From Sinomicrobium pectinilyticum (lineage in GTDB: Bacteria; Bacteroidota; Bacteroidia; Flavobacteriales; Flavobacteriaceae): a stretch of 64,000 nt of DNA. The notes under the pieces are model-generated. The model did not search any database. It was not told the DNA's origin and saw nothing but the letters and a program-made list of their open reading frames with translations. The stretch is from positions 62,001 through 126,000 of the forward strand of contig NZ_RJTM01000029.1 in NCBI RefSeq assembly GCF_003725735.1. Direction: 5' to 3'. How positions within the stretch are numbered: the stretch's first letter is position 1; each line of letters begins with the position of its first letter. The translations under genes were made by a program, and so were the position numbers. Shown here in pieces: positions 25,444 to 33,404 of this stretch.

Positions 25444-25759
25444 TACGATATGGTTTTAAAAGAACAGCAATAATTTTTTTAAGGGATTGAACGGTTTAAG
25501 GATAAAAGAATAGTGAAGAAATGATCCCTTGACCCTGTTCGGAGTGACAGCTCAGCCTGGAATTACAGGACGGAACCGTACAGGTTATTAACAAAAGTAC
25601 ATCAACGATCATTACTACGGCAAAGGGGTAGTGGGTAGCAAGCCAGGTGAAAAATATCATAATTTATGTTGACCATGGTGAAACCATAACAAAAGATCAG
25701 GAATATTACCAATGGACTATAACTTAAATAATAGAAACAAAAAATAAAACGTGTTCGAG
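25444..25759. other. 316-bp intergenic region
   Basis: No gene or clear structure seen. It separates SusD from the TlpA-like gene on the same strand, so a separate promoter is possible. Confidence 0.4.
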
Positions 25760-27337
25760 ATGAAAAATATATCGATAAACATCCTGTTAACAGTATTTTG
25801 TCTAATAGGGTTTATGAGTAGCAGCGATGTACAGGCCCAGAATACTACTGATAAAGTTTATATCTCGGGCCATATAGTTAATGAAAAAGATAGTATAGGA
25901 AAGAGTAGGATATGGCTTTATGCCCCTATTTTTACCATTTCTCCGCTTAGGGAAACGACTGGTGGATATTCAGACAGTCTGGATACAAAAAATCGTTTTT
26001 CATTGGAGTTTGATAATAAAGACCTGTTCCAGCCGGAGACTAATAAATTGGGTAAGGTTAGTATTATGCTTGTACCCGAAAATAGAGATATTAAAACGTC
26101 ATTAGCGGACTATCCCGTAGAACCCGGGGACAGTATTCATATAGGTTTAAAAGGATCAGGAAAAACATGGAAAGAGGAGGAAGTCTCTTTTACCGGTAGG
26201 GGGGCAGCAAAATATCAATGTCGAAGGGAAATTGAAATAGTGCTAAAAGAAGGAGGTTTTAATTCCGGAAAACATATAAGTAAAAATACCATAGAAGACT
26301 TGAAGCAGATGTGTCAATATTATCAAAACCAGGAAGATCGAGTGTTAAAAATATTGTGGAAATATAAAGATAATATAAACAAAGAAGTCTATACATTGCT
26401 TAAAGCCGATGCCATGTCAGAAATCCAACAGGGAATGTTAGTTCAAGTTAAGGAAAATTATGAGAAGAGTTCTAACATTCCAAAAAATGAGCTGCTGGAA
26501 GTAGTTGGTTATGATGATGGCTTAGAGATTCAGGCATTTTACGATAAAGATGATTCTTATATAACCCTATCCCCTGACTATGCTCGTTATTTAATTTCTC
26601 ATACTGCCATCAGGTTGTATCTGGAAAAGAAAGGGGAAGTTCCTTCATTTGAAGATGTATCTGAAGCTGTTGTGGATAAGTATTCCGGGAAAACCTTGGA
26701 ATACATGTTGGCAATATTGGCCATTTCCTCTATGGATCCCCATCCTTTTTCTTCTACATCAGGTATAGCATCTGCAAATATTAATGTCCGTTCCAATTTC
26801 ATGGATAAGATATTGATGTTGATAAAGACTCCTTATATACATAAACAAATTGAAAATAAATCTCATATCAAAAAGGGGGCACCGGCCTATGATTTTGCGT
26901 TTGAAGATCCTGCCGGTAACTTGGTCAAACTGCAAGATTTCCGGGGGAAAACGGTATTGATGGATATGTGGTTTACAGGCTGTGGTGGTTGTGCCGAATT
27001 TGCAAGATATCTAAAGAAACATATAAAACCGGAATTTCGAGACAACGAAGATTTTGTCATTGTCAGTATTAATGTAGACCGGGAAAAAGAAACATGGTTG
27101 AAAAGTTTGGAGGCAGAGGTTTACTCAGAAAAGGAAGATGTTAACTTGTATAATGATGATAGATATAAGGATGCTGGAATTTATAAGTATTACGGCCTTA
27201 ACGGTTTACCCTTTGCTTTGCTGATCGATAAATATGGAAAGGTTGTGTCCCATCTTTCTTTTGGAATGGATCCAAAACATGTTAAAAATTTGATCCGCGA
27301 AACGATTGAGGAAAAGAATCCTGATTTAAATAATTAA
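25760..27337 (+). CDS. exported TlpA-like thioredoxin-fold protein
   Basis: 525 residues from ATG 25760; GTG at 25751 is an alternative. Signal peptide (about 1-26, ending VQAQN). The long N-terminal half (30-360) has no motif I recognise, though a beta-rich DUF4369-like start is likely. The C-terminal TlpA/AhpC-TSA domain runs from about 370: GAPAYDFAFEDPAGNLVKL, GKTVLMDMWFTGCGGC with C408 and C411, and the cis-proline region YGLNGLPFALLID. Such proteins are periplasmic thiol-disulfide oxidoreductases. It ends 13 bp from the convergent gene at 27351. Confidence 0.9.
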   Translation: MKNISINILLTVFCLIGFMSSSDVQAQNTTDKVYISGHIVNEKDSIGKSRIWLYAPIFTISPLRETTGGYSDSLDTKNRFSLEFDNKDLFQPETNKLGKVSIMLVPENRDIKTSLADYPVEPGDSIHIGLKGSGKTWKEEEVSFTGRGAAKYQCRREIEIVLKEGGFNSGKHISKNTIEDLKQMCQYYQNQEDRVLKILWKYKDNINKEVYTLLKADAMSEIQQGMLVQVKENYEKSSNIPKNELLEVVGYDDGLEIQAFYDKDDSYITLSPDYARYLISHTAIRLYLEKKGEVPSFEDVSEAVVDKYSGKTLEYMLAILAISSMDPHPFSSTSGIASANINVRSNFMDKILMLIKTPYIHKQIENKSHIKKGAPAYDFAFEDPAGNLVKLQDFRGKTVLMDMWFTGCGGCAEFARYLKKHIKPEFRDNEDFVIVSINVDREKETWLKSLEAEVYSEKEDVNLYNDDRYKDAGIYKYYGLNGLPFALLIDKYGKVVSHLSFGMDPKHVKNLIRETIEEKNPDLNN

Positions 27338-27350
27338 TATTTTATCCAGA

Positions 27351-28403
27351 TCAAGGTTTAACATTAAATTGGTCTATGACTAAGTAATTTCCCTGCAGGC
27401 TTATAATATGGTTATTGAACACTTTAAATTCTCTAAGCTTTTCATTCTTATAAGAAAGTATGTAAAAACTGTTTTGATATGCTATTTCGGTGTTATTTAA
27501 GGTATAGACGTCGATTACGGTATTGTGTTTAAAAGCCTGTTTATTTTCGTTACTGGCCACGAGGGCAGAACGGACATAAAGCTTTCCGTTATAAGCATTA
27601 TTTTGTTTATTGACATACAAAGGCGGGGCAGACAGGGTCATTTTGTTTTCTGATTGTATGGTGTCCATTTTCAACTGGGCTTTACTTATGGGGTCAATAG
27701 TATTCCCTTTATAGATAGGGTTAAGGTCAGTGTCGAAACAGATAAGTTCGTTGTGGTAAAAATGTGTATAGACCACTTTTTGAGTAACGGGGTCATATGT
27801 TAGCATTCCGTCTGAAGAAAAGATGTTTTTGTTTTGCTGTTCCAAAACGTACTTGGAGTCCAGGCTTGAGATGGGATCTAATAGGCCTTTGGTTAAGATA
27901 AAGGAGTTTGTATTGGTATCGTAAACCCTGGCCAAAAAGCTATTTTTGGAAAGAGGCAAAGGGTGGTGAAAAGGTTGATTGTCCTGGGTGTAAGTATTAT
28001 ATTGGCCGGGATTGGAGTAAGAACCCCGTAGTATGGTTGGGGTTATCCCCTCGATGAGGAAGACGTCCGGGTAATTCACAAAAATCTTAACGGCTTTCCA
28101 GGCTATCCGGGTACTGTCGGGCACATTTAAGTCTTTGTATTGCCCGTTGTTCAGATTATAATCCGTTGTAAAGAGTTTACCGGAATAGGCTTTATCACCT
28201 AAAAAAATGTTTTTTTCGGTAAGCCCGGCAATATAATGGAACTCGTTCCTTAGCTTTAGCACCTTTCGGTTTTTAATAACCAAAGGGCTCTCTGTAAAGG
28301 TCCTGGAAAAATCATATGTTTTAGAATTATCTTTTCTTGAAACCCAAAACAACCCGCCTATGACTACCAGGGCCGCCAGCAGGCAATACATAATATAACG
28401 CAT
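27351..28403 (-). CDS. membrane-anchored exported protein, possibly a beta-propeller
   Basis: 350 residues with an N-terminal membrane anchor or uncleaved signal (MYCLLAALVVIGGLFWVS). The rest is beta-rich with repeated short blocks containing F-x-T-D-Y/L-N (for example LFTTDYNLNNG, CFDTDLNPIYKG) that suggest a six-bladed propeller of the type common in Bacteroidota. No catalytic motif. It is the last of a minus-strand run MauE-like, two small cysteine proteins, then this, with 47 bp to the gene before it. Function unknown. Confidence 0.75.
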   Translation of the reverse strand: MRYIMYCLLAALVVIGGLFWVSRKDNSKTYDFSRTFTESPLVIKNRKVLKLRNEFHYIAGLTEKNIFLGDKAYSGKLFTTDYNLNNGQYKDLNVPDSTRIAWKAVKIFVNYPDVFLIEGITPTILRGSYSNPGQYNTYTQDNQPFHHPLPLSKNSFLARVYDTNTNSFILTKGLLDPISSLDSKYVLEQQNKNIFSSDGMLTYDPVTQKVVYTHFYHNELICFDTDLNPIYKGNTIDPISKAQLKMDTIQSENKMTLSAPPLYVNKQNNAYNGKLYVRSALVASNENKQAFKHNTVIDVYTLNNTEIAYQNSFYILSYKNEKLREFKVFNNHIISLQGNYLVIDQFNVKP

Positions 28404-28450
28404 TTTTCAATAGGATTAAGTGAGGTTAGCCTTTAATTGTTTTTGTTAAG

Positions 28451-28696
28451 TTATTCTACAGGTAGAAAACCTATGGTTACCGTGTTTTGCTCATTCTCGC
28501 AATCTCGTATGGAAGGGTATAATGCACCACTCACAATACATGCAAACTCCCCGATAGCAGCACAGCTTATCTGGCATCTGCCATTGACCTTGGCATAAAG
28601 GTCGGCCGGGACAGCCATATGGTTTATACTTGCAAAGGCCCCTGCACAGGCAAAAACAAAGGCAGACAAAGACAACAAAAATTTGGACTTTTTCAT
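28451..28696 (-). CDS. small exported four-cysteine protein (copy B)
   Basis: 81 residues from ATG 28696; an upstream ATG at 28744 is inside the preceding terminator hairpin and is rejected. Signal peptide MKKSKFLLSLSAFVFACAGA; mature part with four cysteines in the order C-x3-C-x7-C-x12-C (GRCQISC, FACIVS, RDCENEQN). It is a paralogue of the protein at 28765-29004. Similar small proteins of flavobacteria are grouped as DUF6520; that link is from memory. Four conserved cysteines suggest two disulfides. Function unknown. Confidence 0.78.
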   Translation of the reverse strand: MKKSKFLLSLSAFVFACAGAFASINHMAVPADLYAKVNGRCQISCAAIGEFACIVSGALYPSIRDCENEQNTVTIGFLPVE

Positions 28697-28721
28697 AATA
28701 CTTGGTTTTAAAATTAAAAAT

Positions 28722-28748
28722 GGGGTTGGCAGAATATCTGCCAACCCC
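28722..28748 (-). terminator. hairpin between the two small paralogous genes
   Basis: A 12-bp perfect stem (GGGGTTGGCAGA 28722-28733 with 28737-28748) and a three-base loop, followed on the minus strand by ATTTTTAATTTT. It would end or attenuate transcripts of copy A before copy B. Confidence 0.7.
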
Positions 28749-28764
28749 TAATAAACTTACCTGC

Positions 28765-29004
28765 TTAGTTTGTAGGTTCGAAACGCAGCTGGACAGGGTT
28801 TTGCTCAGCTTCACAATCCTGAATTGTCTGATAGGCGGCAGGTACAGCACAAGCTTCAACACCTTCACTGGCACACCTTAATTGACATTGTCCATCGACT
28901 TTAGCGTAAAGGTCAGCCGGAATGGCACTGTTCATACTTGCAAACGCGCCTACGATAGCAAAGGCAAATGCAGACAAAGACAATAAAATTTTGGACTTTT
29001 TCAT
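28765..29004 (-). CDS. small exported four-cysteine protein (copy A)
   Basis: 79 residues with a signal peptide (MKKSKILLSLSAFAFAIVGA) almost identical to that of copy B. The mature part has C-x3-C-x7-C-x11-C (GQCQLRC, EACAVP, QDCEAEQN) after the shared IPADLYAKVDG. A terminator hairpin follows the stop codon, so this copy should be the more strongly expressed. The MauE-like membrane protein lies 155 bp upstream on the same strand. Function unknown; an exported structural or signalling peptide are both possible. Confidence 0.8.
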   Translation of the reverse strand: MKKSKILLSLSAFAFAIVGAFASMNSAIPADLYAKVDGQCQLRCASEGVEACAVPAAYQTIQDCEAEQNPVQLRFEPTN

Positions 29005-29159
29005 GACTTAAAAATTTAAAAGATTGGTATTAGACGACTTACTTTGGTTTATACAGGTGTTCGGTTCTTTATCTTCCTGTGTGGCATTGCGCAATAGGGA
29101 GGGGGTAGCTAAGTCCCTCAATTTATCGGCCCCGATAAATATCGTTTTATCCTTCGTTT

Positions 29160-29651
29160 TTATTGATTTAATTGATATCTGGAAGTTGAAAGGTTAGAAG
29201 TATCTTTTTTGGTTTGAGAGAGCAGAATACCTGATAATCCCAGTAAAATAAAAGCAATATTAAAAATAAGATGCTCAGTCCACCCCAACTTTTCCAGGAC
29301 ACCGCCGCAAGAACAAGGGATCTTTTCGCTAAAACTGAGAATAGCTATGATATAGGCAGTAAACATGACCATAAGGCTAAAAGCGGCATACATACCAATA
29401 AGACGGGTTTTCGGCCATGCCAATAACAGGGCTACGATAATTTCTATAATAGGGATAAACCAGGCTGTGAAACCTGCAATGTTGGTGAGTAATGGAGATT
29501 GGCCTATTTGTACCGTAAACTTTTGCACATCCATAAGTTTGTTCACGGCTGCATAAACAAAGAGCAGGATAAAAAAAAAGCAGATAATTTCGATAAATAT
29601 GCTTTTATGTCTCACAAAAAATCGTGGAATAGCTAAAACAGCTTGTTTCAT
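29160..29651 (-). CDS. MauE/DoxX-like redox-associated membrane protein
   Basis: 163 residues with four membrane segments (about 18-38, 55-75, 82-105, 125-145). The pattern FVYAAVNKLMDVQKF, IIEIIVALLLAWPKTRLIG and the short loop IPCSCGGVLEKLGW match the MauE family, whose prototype is needed for disulfide formation in methylamine dehydrogenase. The paired cysteines of PCSCGG may exchange with exported thiol proteins. It is upstream of two small four-cysteine proteins on the same strand, which are plausible clients. Confidence 0.85.
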   Translation of the reverse strand: MKQAVLAIPRFFVRHKSIFIEIICFFFILLFVYAAVNKLMDVQKFTVQIGQSPLLTNIAGFTAWFIPIIEIIVALLLAWPKTRLIGMYAAFSLMVMFTAYIIAILSFSEKIPCSCGGVLEKLGWTEHLIFNIAFILLGLSGILLSQTKKDTSNLSTSRYQLNQ

Positions 29652-29822
29652 CGTTAGGTAGATTTAGGTTGCTTTTTTATAATTCTTAATCTATGAGTTT
29701 TGGAGTCGGGAGTTTTTGCGCTGGTTTACTTAATTATACTATTCGTTAGTTTAAAAACCCCAAACAGCGTGTCAACTCCCATACTCCCAAAACAATATAT
29801 AGAGGTTGGCTAGTTTCTGTTT

Positions 29823-29883
29823 AGCCACGGAGGCACGAATTATTTATGGGATATTTTTAAAAATTATTAGTGTATCCGTGGCA
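29823..29883. repeat. MITE-like palindromic repeat, copy 1
   Basis: About 61 bp with inverted ends GCCACGG (29824-29830) and CCGTGGC (29876-29882). Roughly 87 percent identical by eye to copy 2 at 30147-30207, including the central ATTATTTATGGG and TTTTTAAAAAT. Confidence 0.65.
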
Positions 29884-30146
29884 ACATATATTTTCAATCC
29901 GTTATAAGAACTTATGGACGTTAAGTCCGGTAGTTATTGTTGAAGCAGGGGATTCAAAGGTTCCTGGTATCCTTTTGCGCTTTGAATCCCTTTACTTCAT
30001 AAAGTAACCCTATAATGTCAACATCTTCATTCTTCATGATGTTCTTTATCATGGCGTTTTGACATATGTAAAATTCTGAATTATAAAAGGATAGAAAACT
30101 AGCCGACCGGAAGTATTTTACTGGCCTATCCGAAATTTTTAATTTT

Positions 30147-30207
30147 AGCCACGGATACACGGATTATTTATGGGTACTTTTTAAAAATCATTCGTGTATC
30201 CGTGGCA
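30147..30207. repeat. MITE-like palindromic repeat, copy 2
   Basis: About 61 bp with a 14-bp perfect terminal inverted repeat, GCCACGGATACACG at 30148-30161 and its complement at 30193-30206. It lies between the downstream end of the AraC regulator gene and copy 1. Confidence 0.7.
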
Positions 30208-30242
30208 AAAACTAAAAAACTCCTTTTTATCTGAACATAAGA

Positions 30243-31139
30243 TCAATTCTTCTTTCTCATCGCATTGGGTGTACACCCGTATTTGTGCTGAAAAGCGCGA
30301 TAAAAACCGGACTCGGACATATATCCCAGTTTTTCTGCAATTTCCAGGTTGGACATATCCGTATGGCATACATACTCCCTGGCTTTTTCCATTCTTCTGT
30401 CCATGTAGAATTCATATATGGTTTTGCCGAAAATATACTTAAACTCTGTTTTTAGCTTTTGCCGGTTAACGCCCAGTGTTTTGGATAGCTCCTTCAGGGG
30501 GGGCAGGGGCTTGTCGTAATGATTTTCAATATATTCCGCCAGTTCCCGGATGCGTTTTTTATCATTTTCCCGCTTTTTATGTACGATGTGATGCTCTACG
30601 GCCTCCATTTCCCGGTTCAGCATTTTGTCCAGGGGATCTTCCCCGGTTGTGTATTCTTTGGAAGTAACATAGACCACCTCGTGGACCGGCGAGCGGTAAA
30701 AGCAGCATATTGCAGGGATTTCGGCGGGGCCGTTCCTGTAATGCAAGGTCTTTAGTACAAGAGGCGTGCCTTGTGACAACAGTAGTTGAACGGCGCGGAA
30801 ATTCTCTATCCCGTTAGGGGAAAGTAAGCTGCTAAATGCTTTACCGTTTAAATAACCGGGTTTTTTGCCGAAGATGTGGTTTACGGCTTTGTTGGTTTCC
30901 CGGATAAAAAAATCACCATCGAGTACGAACAACATGATGTTGTTCTTATCAGCATCCTCGTACGGGAATCCCGGTTGCACATAGGATGCCATGAGGTTTA
31001 TGATCTGTACGAAATCGTTATAAACACCTTCGGTGTCGGATAGTTGAAGGCGATAAGAAAAATTACCGGAATACATTTCCCTGAGCATACAGAAGAAGCT
31101 GTACCATTTTTCAGCATCTGCATAAGGTTTCATAATCAT
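30243..31139 (-). CDS. AraC-family regulator with N-terminal PAS-like domain
   Basis: 298 residues. Residues about 70-180 resemble a PAS domain (IMLFVLDGDFFIRETNKAVN, then GYLNGKAFSSLLSP). A linker with charged residues leads to the AraC double helix-turn-helix (about 205-298): PPLKELSKTLGVNRQKLKTE, FYMDRRMEKAREYV and NLEIAEKLGYMSESGFYRAF. No membrane segment, so it senses a cytoplasmic signal. Two pairs of direct repeats with 21-bp spacing lie upstream (31402-31438 and 31971-32007), which fits the two-half-site binding of AraC proteins. Confidence 0.92.
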   Translation of the reverse strand: MIMKPYADAEKWYSFFCMLREMYSGNFSYRLQLSDTEGVYNDFVQIINLMASYVQPGFPYEDADKNNIMLFVLDGDFFIRETNKAVNHIFGKKPGYLNGKAFSSLLSPNGIENFRAVQLLLSQGTPLVLKTLHYRNGPAEIPAICCFYRSPVHEVVYVTSKEYTTGEDPLDKMLNREMEAVEHHIVHKKRENDKKRIRELAEYIENHYDKPLPPLKELSKTLGVNRQKLKTEFKYIFGKTIYEFYMDRRMEKAREYVCHTDMSNLEIAEKLGYMSESGFYRAFQHKYGCTPNAMRKKN

Positions 31140-31662
31140 TGGGGTTTTAGGTTGTTCGGATCAGAGGGTAGGGTGTCAGCTTGTAAGTTACATTTTTCTG
31201 TGGTTTTGGACTCGACGCCCCGAATGCGGTTCGGGATGAACGAAGCGCTGTTAGTAAAGGTTTTTAATCGGACCACCTGTATTTCAATTACAGGTAAACT
31301 CATCATTGCGAACCGGTGAAGCTTCGATTCGTGTATTTTGAAGGTGAATGGCCTCCAATAATACTGTTTTGTAAATATAAAGACTTCGGATTGCGAAGAC
31401 TTACCTGGCAGGGATTATCTTTTATCTGAGAGGGATTTTCTTCCGTTTCATACTCAAAACTGTTTGTAATAACCTGTTTATTAGTGATTTTATGCTTTAT
31501 GCCGTTTTTAAAACAGTTTGAGCAAAAGCAGGAAAAAATGAAAAGCCCGTCTTCTGTTGCTTTTCGGTATAGCATGAGACCGGAGGCAAAATCATTAAAA
31601 CAAGGTCCGACAGTTTTTTTGAAATGATAATATTTTGTATGACCTGCATGCTGTGTTTTATA
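31140..31662. other. 523-bp region without an accepted gene
   Basis: It contains the first pair of 16-bp direct repeats (31402-31438). A 90-codon minus-strand frame at 31303-31575 covers this pair and has no family resemblance or clear ribosome binding site, so it is not called. Confidence 0.5.
31402..31438. promoter_or_regulatory. direct-repeat operator candidate, pair 1
   Basis: TACCTGGCAGGGATTA (31402-31417) and TATCTGAGAGGGATTT (31423-31438): two 16-bp near-identical units spaced exactly 21 bp. The same arrangement occurs at 31971-32007. Two-turn spacing suits an AraC-type protein, and such a gene starts 263 bp away at 31139. Confidence 0.55.
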
Positions 31663-31821
31663 TCAATCTTTTCCGTGCTGTTTCCGCTTGCGAACGTTTT
31701 CTTCTAATTTCCGGAAATATTCCCTGTGCTCTGCCGATGCCGAAAACCACCGGTCAAAAATTTCACATTCTTCCGGAGTGAGCTGGTAAAACAATTTTTT
31801 GTAAAGGATCAAATATTCCAT
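31663..31821 (-). CDS. stand-alone FecR N-terminal (sigma-binding) domain
   Basis: 52 residues from ATG 31821; a longer frame from 31944 adds unrelated residues. The sequence MEYLILYKKLFYQLTPEECE, IFDRWFSASAEHREYFRKLE aligns with the first 45 residues of the FecR at 18649 (ALTEEEKEIFDQWYAASPKN, then AYFEKRKEY). The membrane segment and all extracytoplasmic domains are missing and there is no downstream continuation. Either a truncated remnant or a soluble mini anti-sigma. A pair of direct-repeat operator candidates lies 150 bp upstream. Confidence 0.6.
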   Translation of the reverse strand: MEYLILYKKLFYQLTPEECEIFDRWFSASAEHREYFRKLEENVRKRKQHGKD

Positions 31822-31970
31822 ACCGCTTGATTTTTCGGTTGAGCAATAAATAGGTTTCAAGCATGGGTTATCTCCTGATTTGTATAAAGACAAGATAACT
31901 CCCGGTAATCTTCTGTCAAAAAGGAAATCCGTAAAAAGCCCCAATATATCTGTAATAATGAAAAAAGACT

Positions 31971-32007
31971 TATCTGAGAGGGATTGTTTCTTATCCGGGA
32001 GGGATTA
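31971..32007. promoter_or_regulatory. direct-repeat operator candidate, pair 2
   Basis: TATCTGAGAGGGATTG (31971-31986) and TATCCGGGAGGGATTA (31992-32007), again 21 bp apart. Consensus of the four units: TAYCYGRSAGGGATT. Located upstream of the mini-FecR gene. Confidence 0.55.
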
Positions 32008-32125
32008 TTTTTGTTTTTTGAGGTATTTAATAAAAAAAACGGCCGGTTCCGGGAGTAAATGAAAGCCGCATTCCGGTGAATGGAGTGATGAAATACGCAA
32101 TAAACGGAACGAAAAATTCCGCTTA

Positions 32126-32171
32126 CCCCAAAAAACCCAATGGTTTCATACCTGTGAAACCATTGGGTTTT
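32126..32171 (-). terminator. terminator after the quinone reductase gene
   Basis: A 17-bp perfect stem (AAAACCCAATGGTTTCA at 32132-32148 with its complement at 32155-32171), six-base loop, and six T residues on the minus strand. The symmetric arms could also work on the plus strand. Confidence 0.85.
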
Positions 32172-32237
32172 ATTGAAGCATAAAGATTAAAATAATACTT
32201 TATCCGTACATCACCGATCCGATATGGCCGGATGTGT

Positions 32238-32783
32238 TTATTTCAGCTCGGTCAATCGGGTTATCAGCTTTTTTGCGTGTTCTTTTGCATTGGTTTTTAT
32301 CTCATCTTCCGTATAACCATCCGCCAGAGAAGTCTTGTAAAGATAGATCGGATCAATGTAATGCATTTGTGCAAAATAGGCGGTTTGCTCTAAATTTTTA
32401 CAAAATTCGTAGACACGAAAATGGTGTTTTCCAAATGTTTTGTAACCACCTTCTGCACCGCCGATTGTAAAACTCGGTACAAAATTTTTGCCTTTCAATT
32501 TATCTCCTTTCGAACCAAAAGCAAATTGATATTCAAATACCACATCAAACCAGTGTTTTAAAATAGCAGGCATATTATACCAATAAAAAGGATATTGGAA
32601 CACAATAGTGTGGTGCCTTAATAATACTTCCTGTTCCGCTTTTGCGTCGATGTTGTAACCCGGATACAGCTGATAGATATTCCTGATTTCTGTTTCCAGG
32701 TTACTTTTTTCGAGTGTGTCGACAATTGTTCTGTTAGCGAAAGATCTGTCAAAATTCGGGTGTGCTAAAATGATTAGTGCCAT
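32238..32783 (-). CDS. NAD(P)H-dependent FMN quinone reductase (flavodoxin-2 family)
   Basis: 181 residues of the MdaB/KefF-like flavodoxin fold: the N-terminal MALIILAHPNFDRSFAN binds the FMN phosphate, and QYPFYWYNMPAILKHWFDVV and FTIGGAEGGYKTFGKHHF are the flavin and substrate loops. Family enzymes reduce quinones by two electrons. It is divergent from an HxlR regulator at 32868 with overlapping promoters, the usual arrangement for a quinone- or electrophile-induced reductase. Confidence 0.92.
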   Translation of the reverse strand: MALIILAHPNFDRSFANRTIVDTLEKSNLETEIRNIYQLYPGYNIDAKAEQEVLLRHHTIVFQYPFYWYNMPAILKHWFDVVFEYQFAFGSKGDKLKGKNFVPSFTIGGAEGGYKTFGKHHFRVYEFCKNLEQTAYFAQMHYIDPIYLYKTSLADGYTEDEIKTNAKEHAKKLITRLTELK

Positions 32784-32799
32784 ACTATAATTATTTTAG

Positions 32800-32852
32800 T
32801 TGCAAAACTATTTTGAGTAAACTACATTTGCAATAACTATCTAAACAGATAG
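32800..32852. promoter_or_regulatory. overlapping divergent promoters and operator for quinone reductase and HxlR genes
   Basis: Plus strand: TTG 32800-32802, 20 bp, TACATTTG 32823-32830. Minus strand: TTG (complement of 32831-32833), 20 bp, TAGTTTTG (complement of 32803-32810). Both match TTG-N20-TAnnTTTG fully. A dyad CTATCT-AAAC-AGATAG at 32837-32852 lies on the plus-strand start point and just upstream of the minus-strand -33, ideal for the HxlR repressor. Confidence 0.7.
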
Positions 32853-32867
32853 CTTAAAATCAGCAGA

Positions 32868-33245
32868 ATGAAAACAGAATGTATTGGCGATTATGTAAAA
32901 CTAAAGGGAAAAGCATATCCTTGTACGGTAAGCCTGGCAATGGGTTTGGTGGGAGGAAAATGGAAAGCCGTTATTCTTTATCACTTAAAAGATGAAGCCA
33001 AAAGATATAGTGAGCTTCGTAAAGAAATGCCTGCTGTTACCGAAATGACATTAAGTTTGCAGTTAAAGCAGTTAGAAAAGGACGGGTTGATATCCAGAAA
33101 GGTCTATGGCAAAAAACCGCCTGTTAAAGTCATTTACGGTTTAACCGGTTTCGGTAAAACTTTTGTTCCGGTTTTGGAGGCTATTACAGCATGGGGGAAC
33201 CAGGTTGCCAATGAAAAAGGTGAGTTTGTTAGCGGGTCGGGCTAA
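32868..33245 (+). CDS. HxlR-family transcriptional regulator
   Basis: 125 residues. HxlR winged helix: YPCTVSLAMGLVGGKWKAVI, the recognition area RYSELRKEMPAVTEMTLSLQ, and the wing PPVKVIYGLTGFGKT. The cysteine in PCTVS is the family redox-sensing position. It is divergent from the quinone reductase gene and probably represses both. Confidence 0.93.
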   Translation: MKTECIGDYVKLKGKAYPCTVSLAMGLVGGKWKAVILYHLKDEAKRYSELRKEMPAVTEMTLSLQLKQLEKDGLISRKVYGKKPPVKVIYGLTGFGKTFVPVLEAITAWGNQVANEKGEFVSGSG

Positions 33246-33404
33246 ATAGCAGGCCCTGGTGGTTTTTATACGGAGTTGCCGGGGATATATGATCATGGTG
33301 CTGAAAGACCCGGAGTTGTCGGCTAACCAATGTCATTCCTTTTGCACCTCTTGCACCTCATTCCGGTCCACACCGGATAGGATAGGGTTTCTTCATCAGA
33401 AAAG

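Larger units (their letters stand above)
29652..30242. other. 591-bp intergenic region rich in palindromes
   Basis: No gene accepted. It contains two MITE-like repeats (29823-29883 and 30147-30207), an imperfect inverted repeat around 29691-29795 (GTTTTGGAGT with ACTCCCAAAAC), and a hairpin GGATTCAAAG 29949-29958 with CTTTGAATCC 29980-29989. A 68-codon frame at 29954-30160 is made largely of these repeats. Confidence 0.6.
31822..32237. other. 416-bp intergenic region
   Basis: It holds the second direct-repeat pair (31971-32007) and a strong bidirectional hairpin terminator (32126-32171). No gene seen. Confidence 0.5.

Noticed and set aside
29954-30160. 68-codon minus-strand open frame
   Set aside because: It is built from the MITE-like repeat and a hairpin; its N-terminus is the repeat itself.
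31303-31575. 90-codon minus-strand open frame
   Set aside because: It covers direct-repeat pair 1 and resembles no family; the codons across the repeats look imposed by the DNA motif.
31880-32062. 60-codon plus-strand open frame
   Set aside because: It is a translation of direct-repeat pair 2 (SERDCFLSGRDYF).
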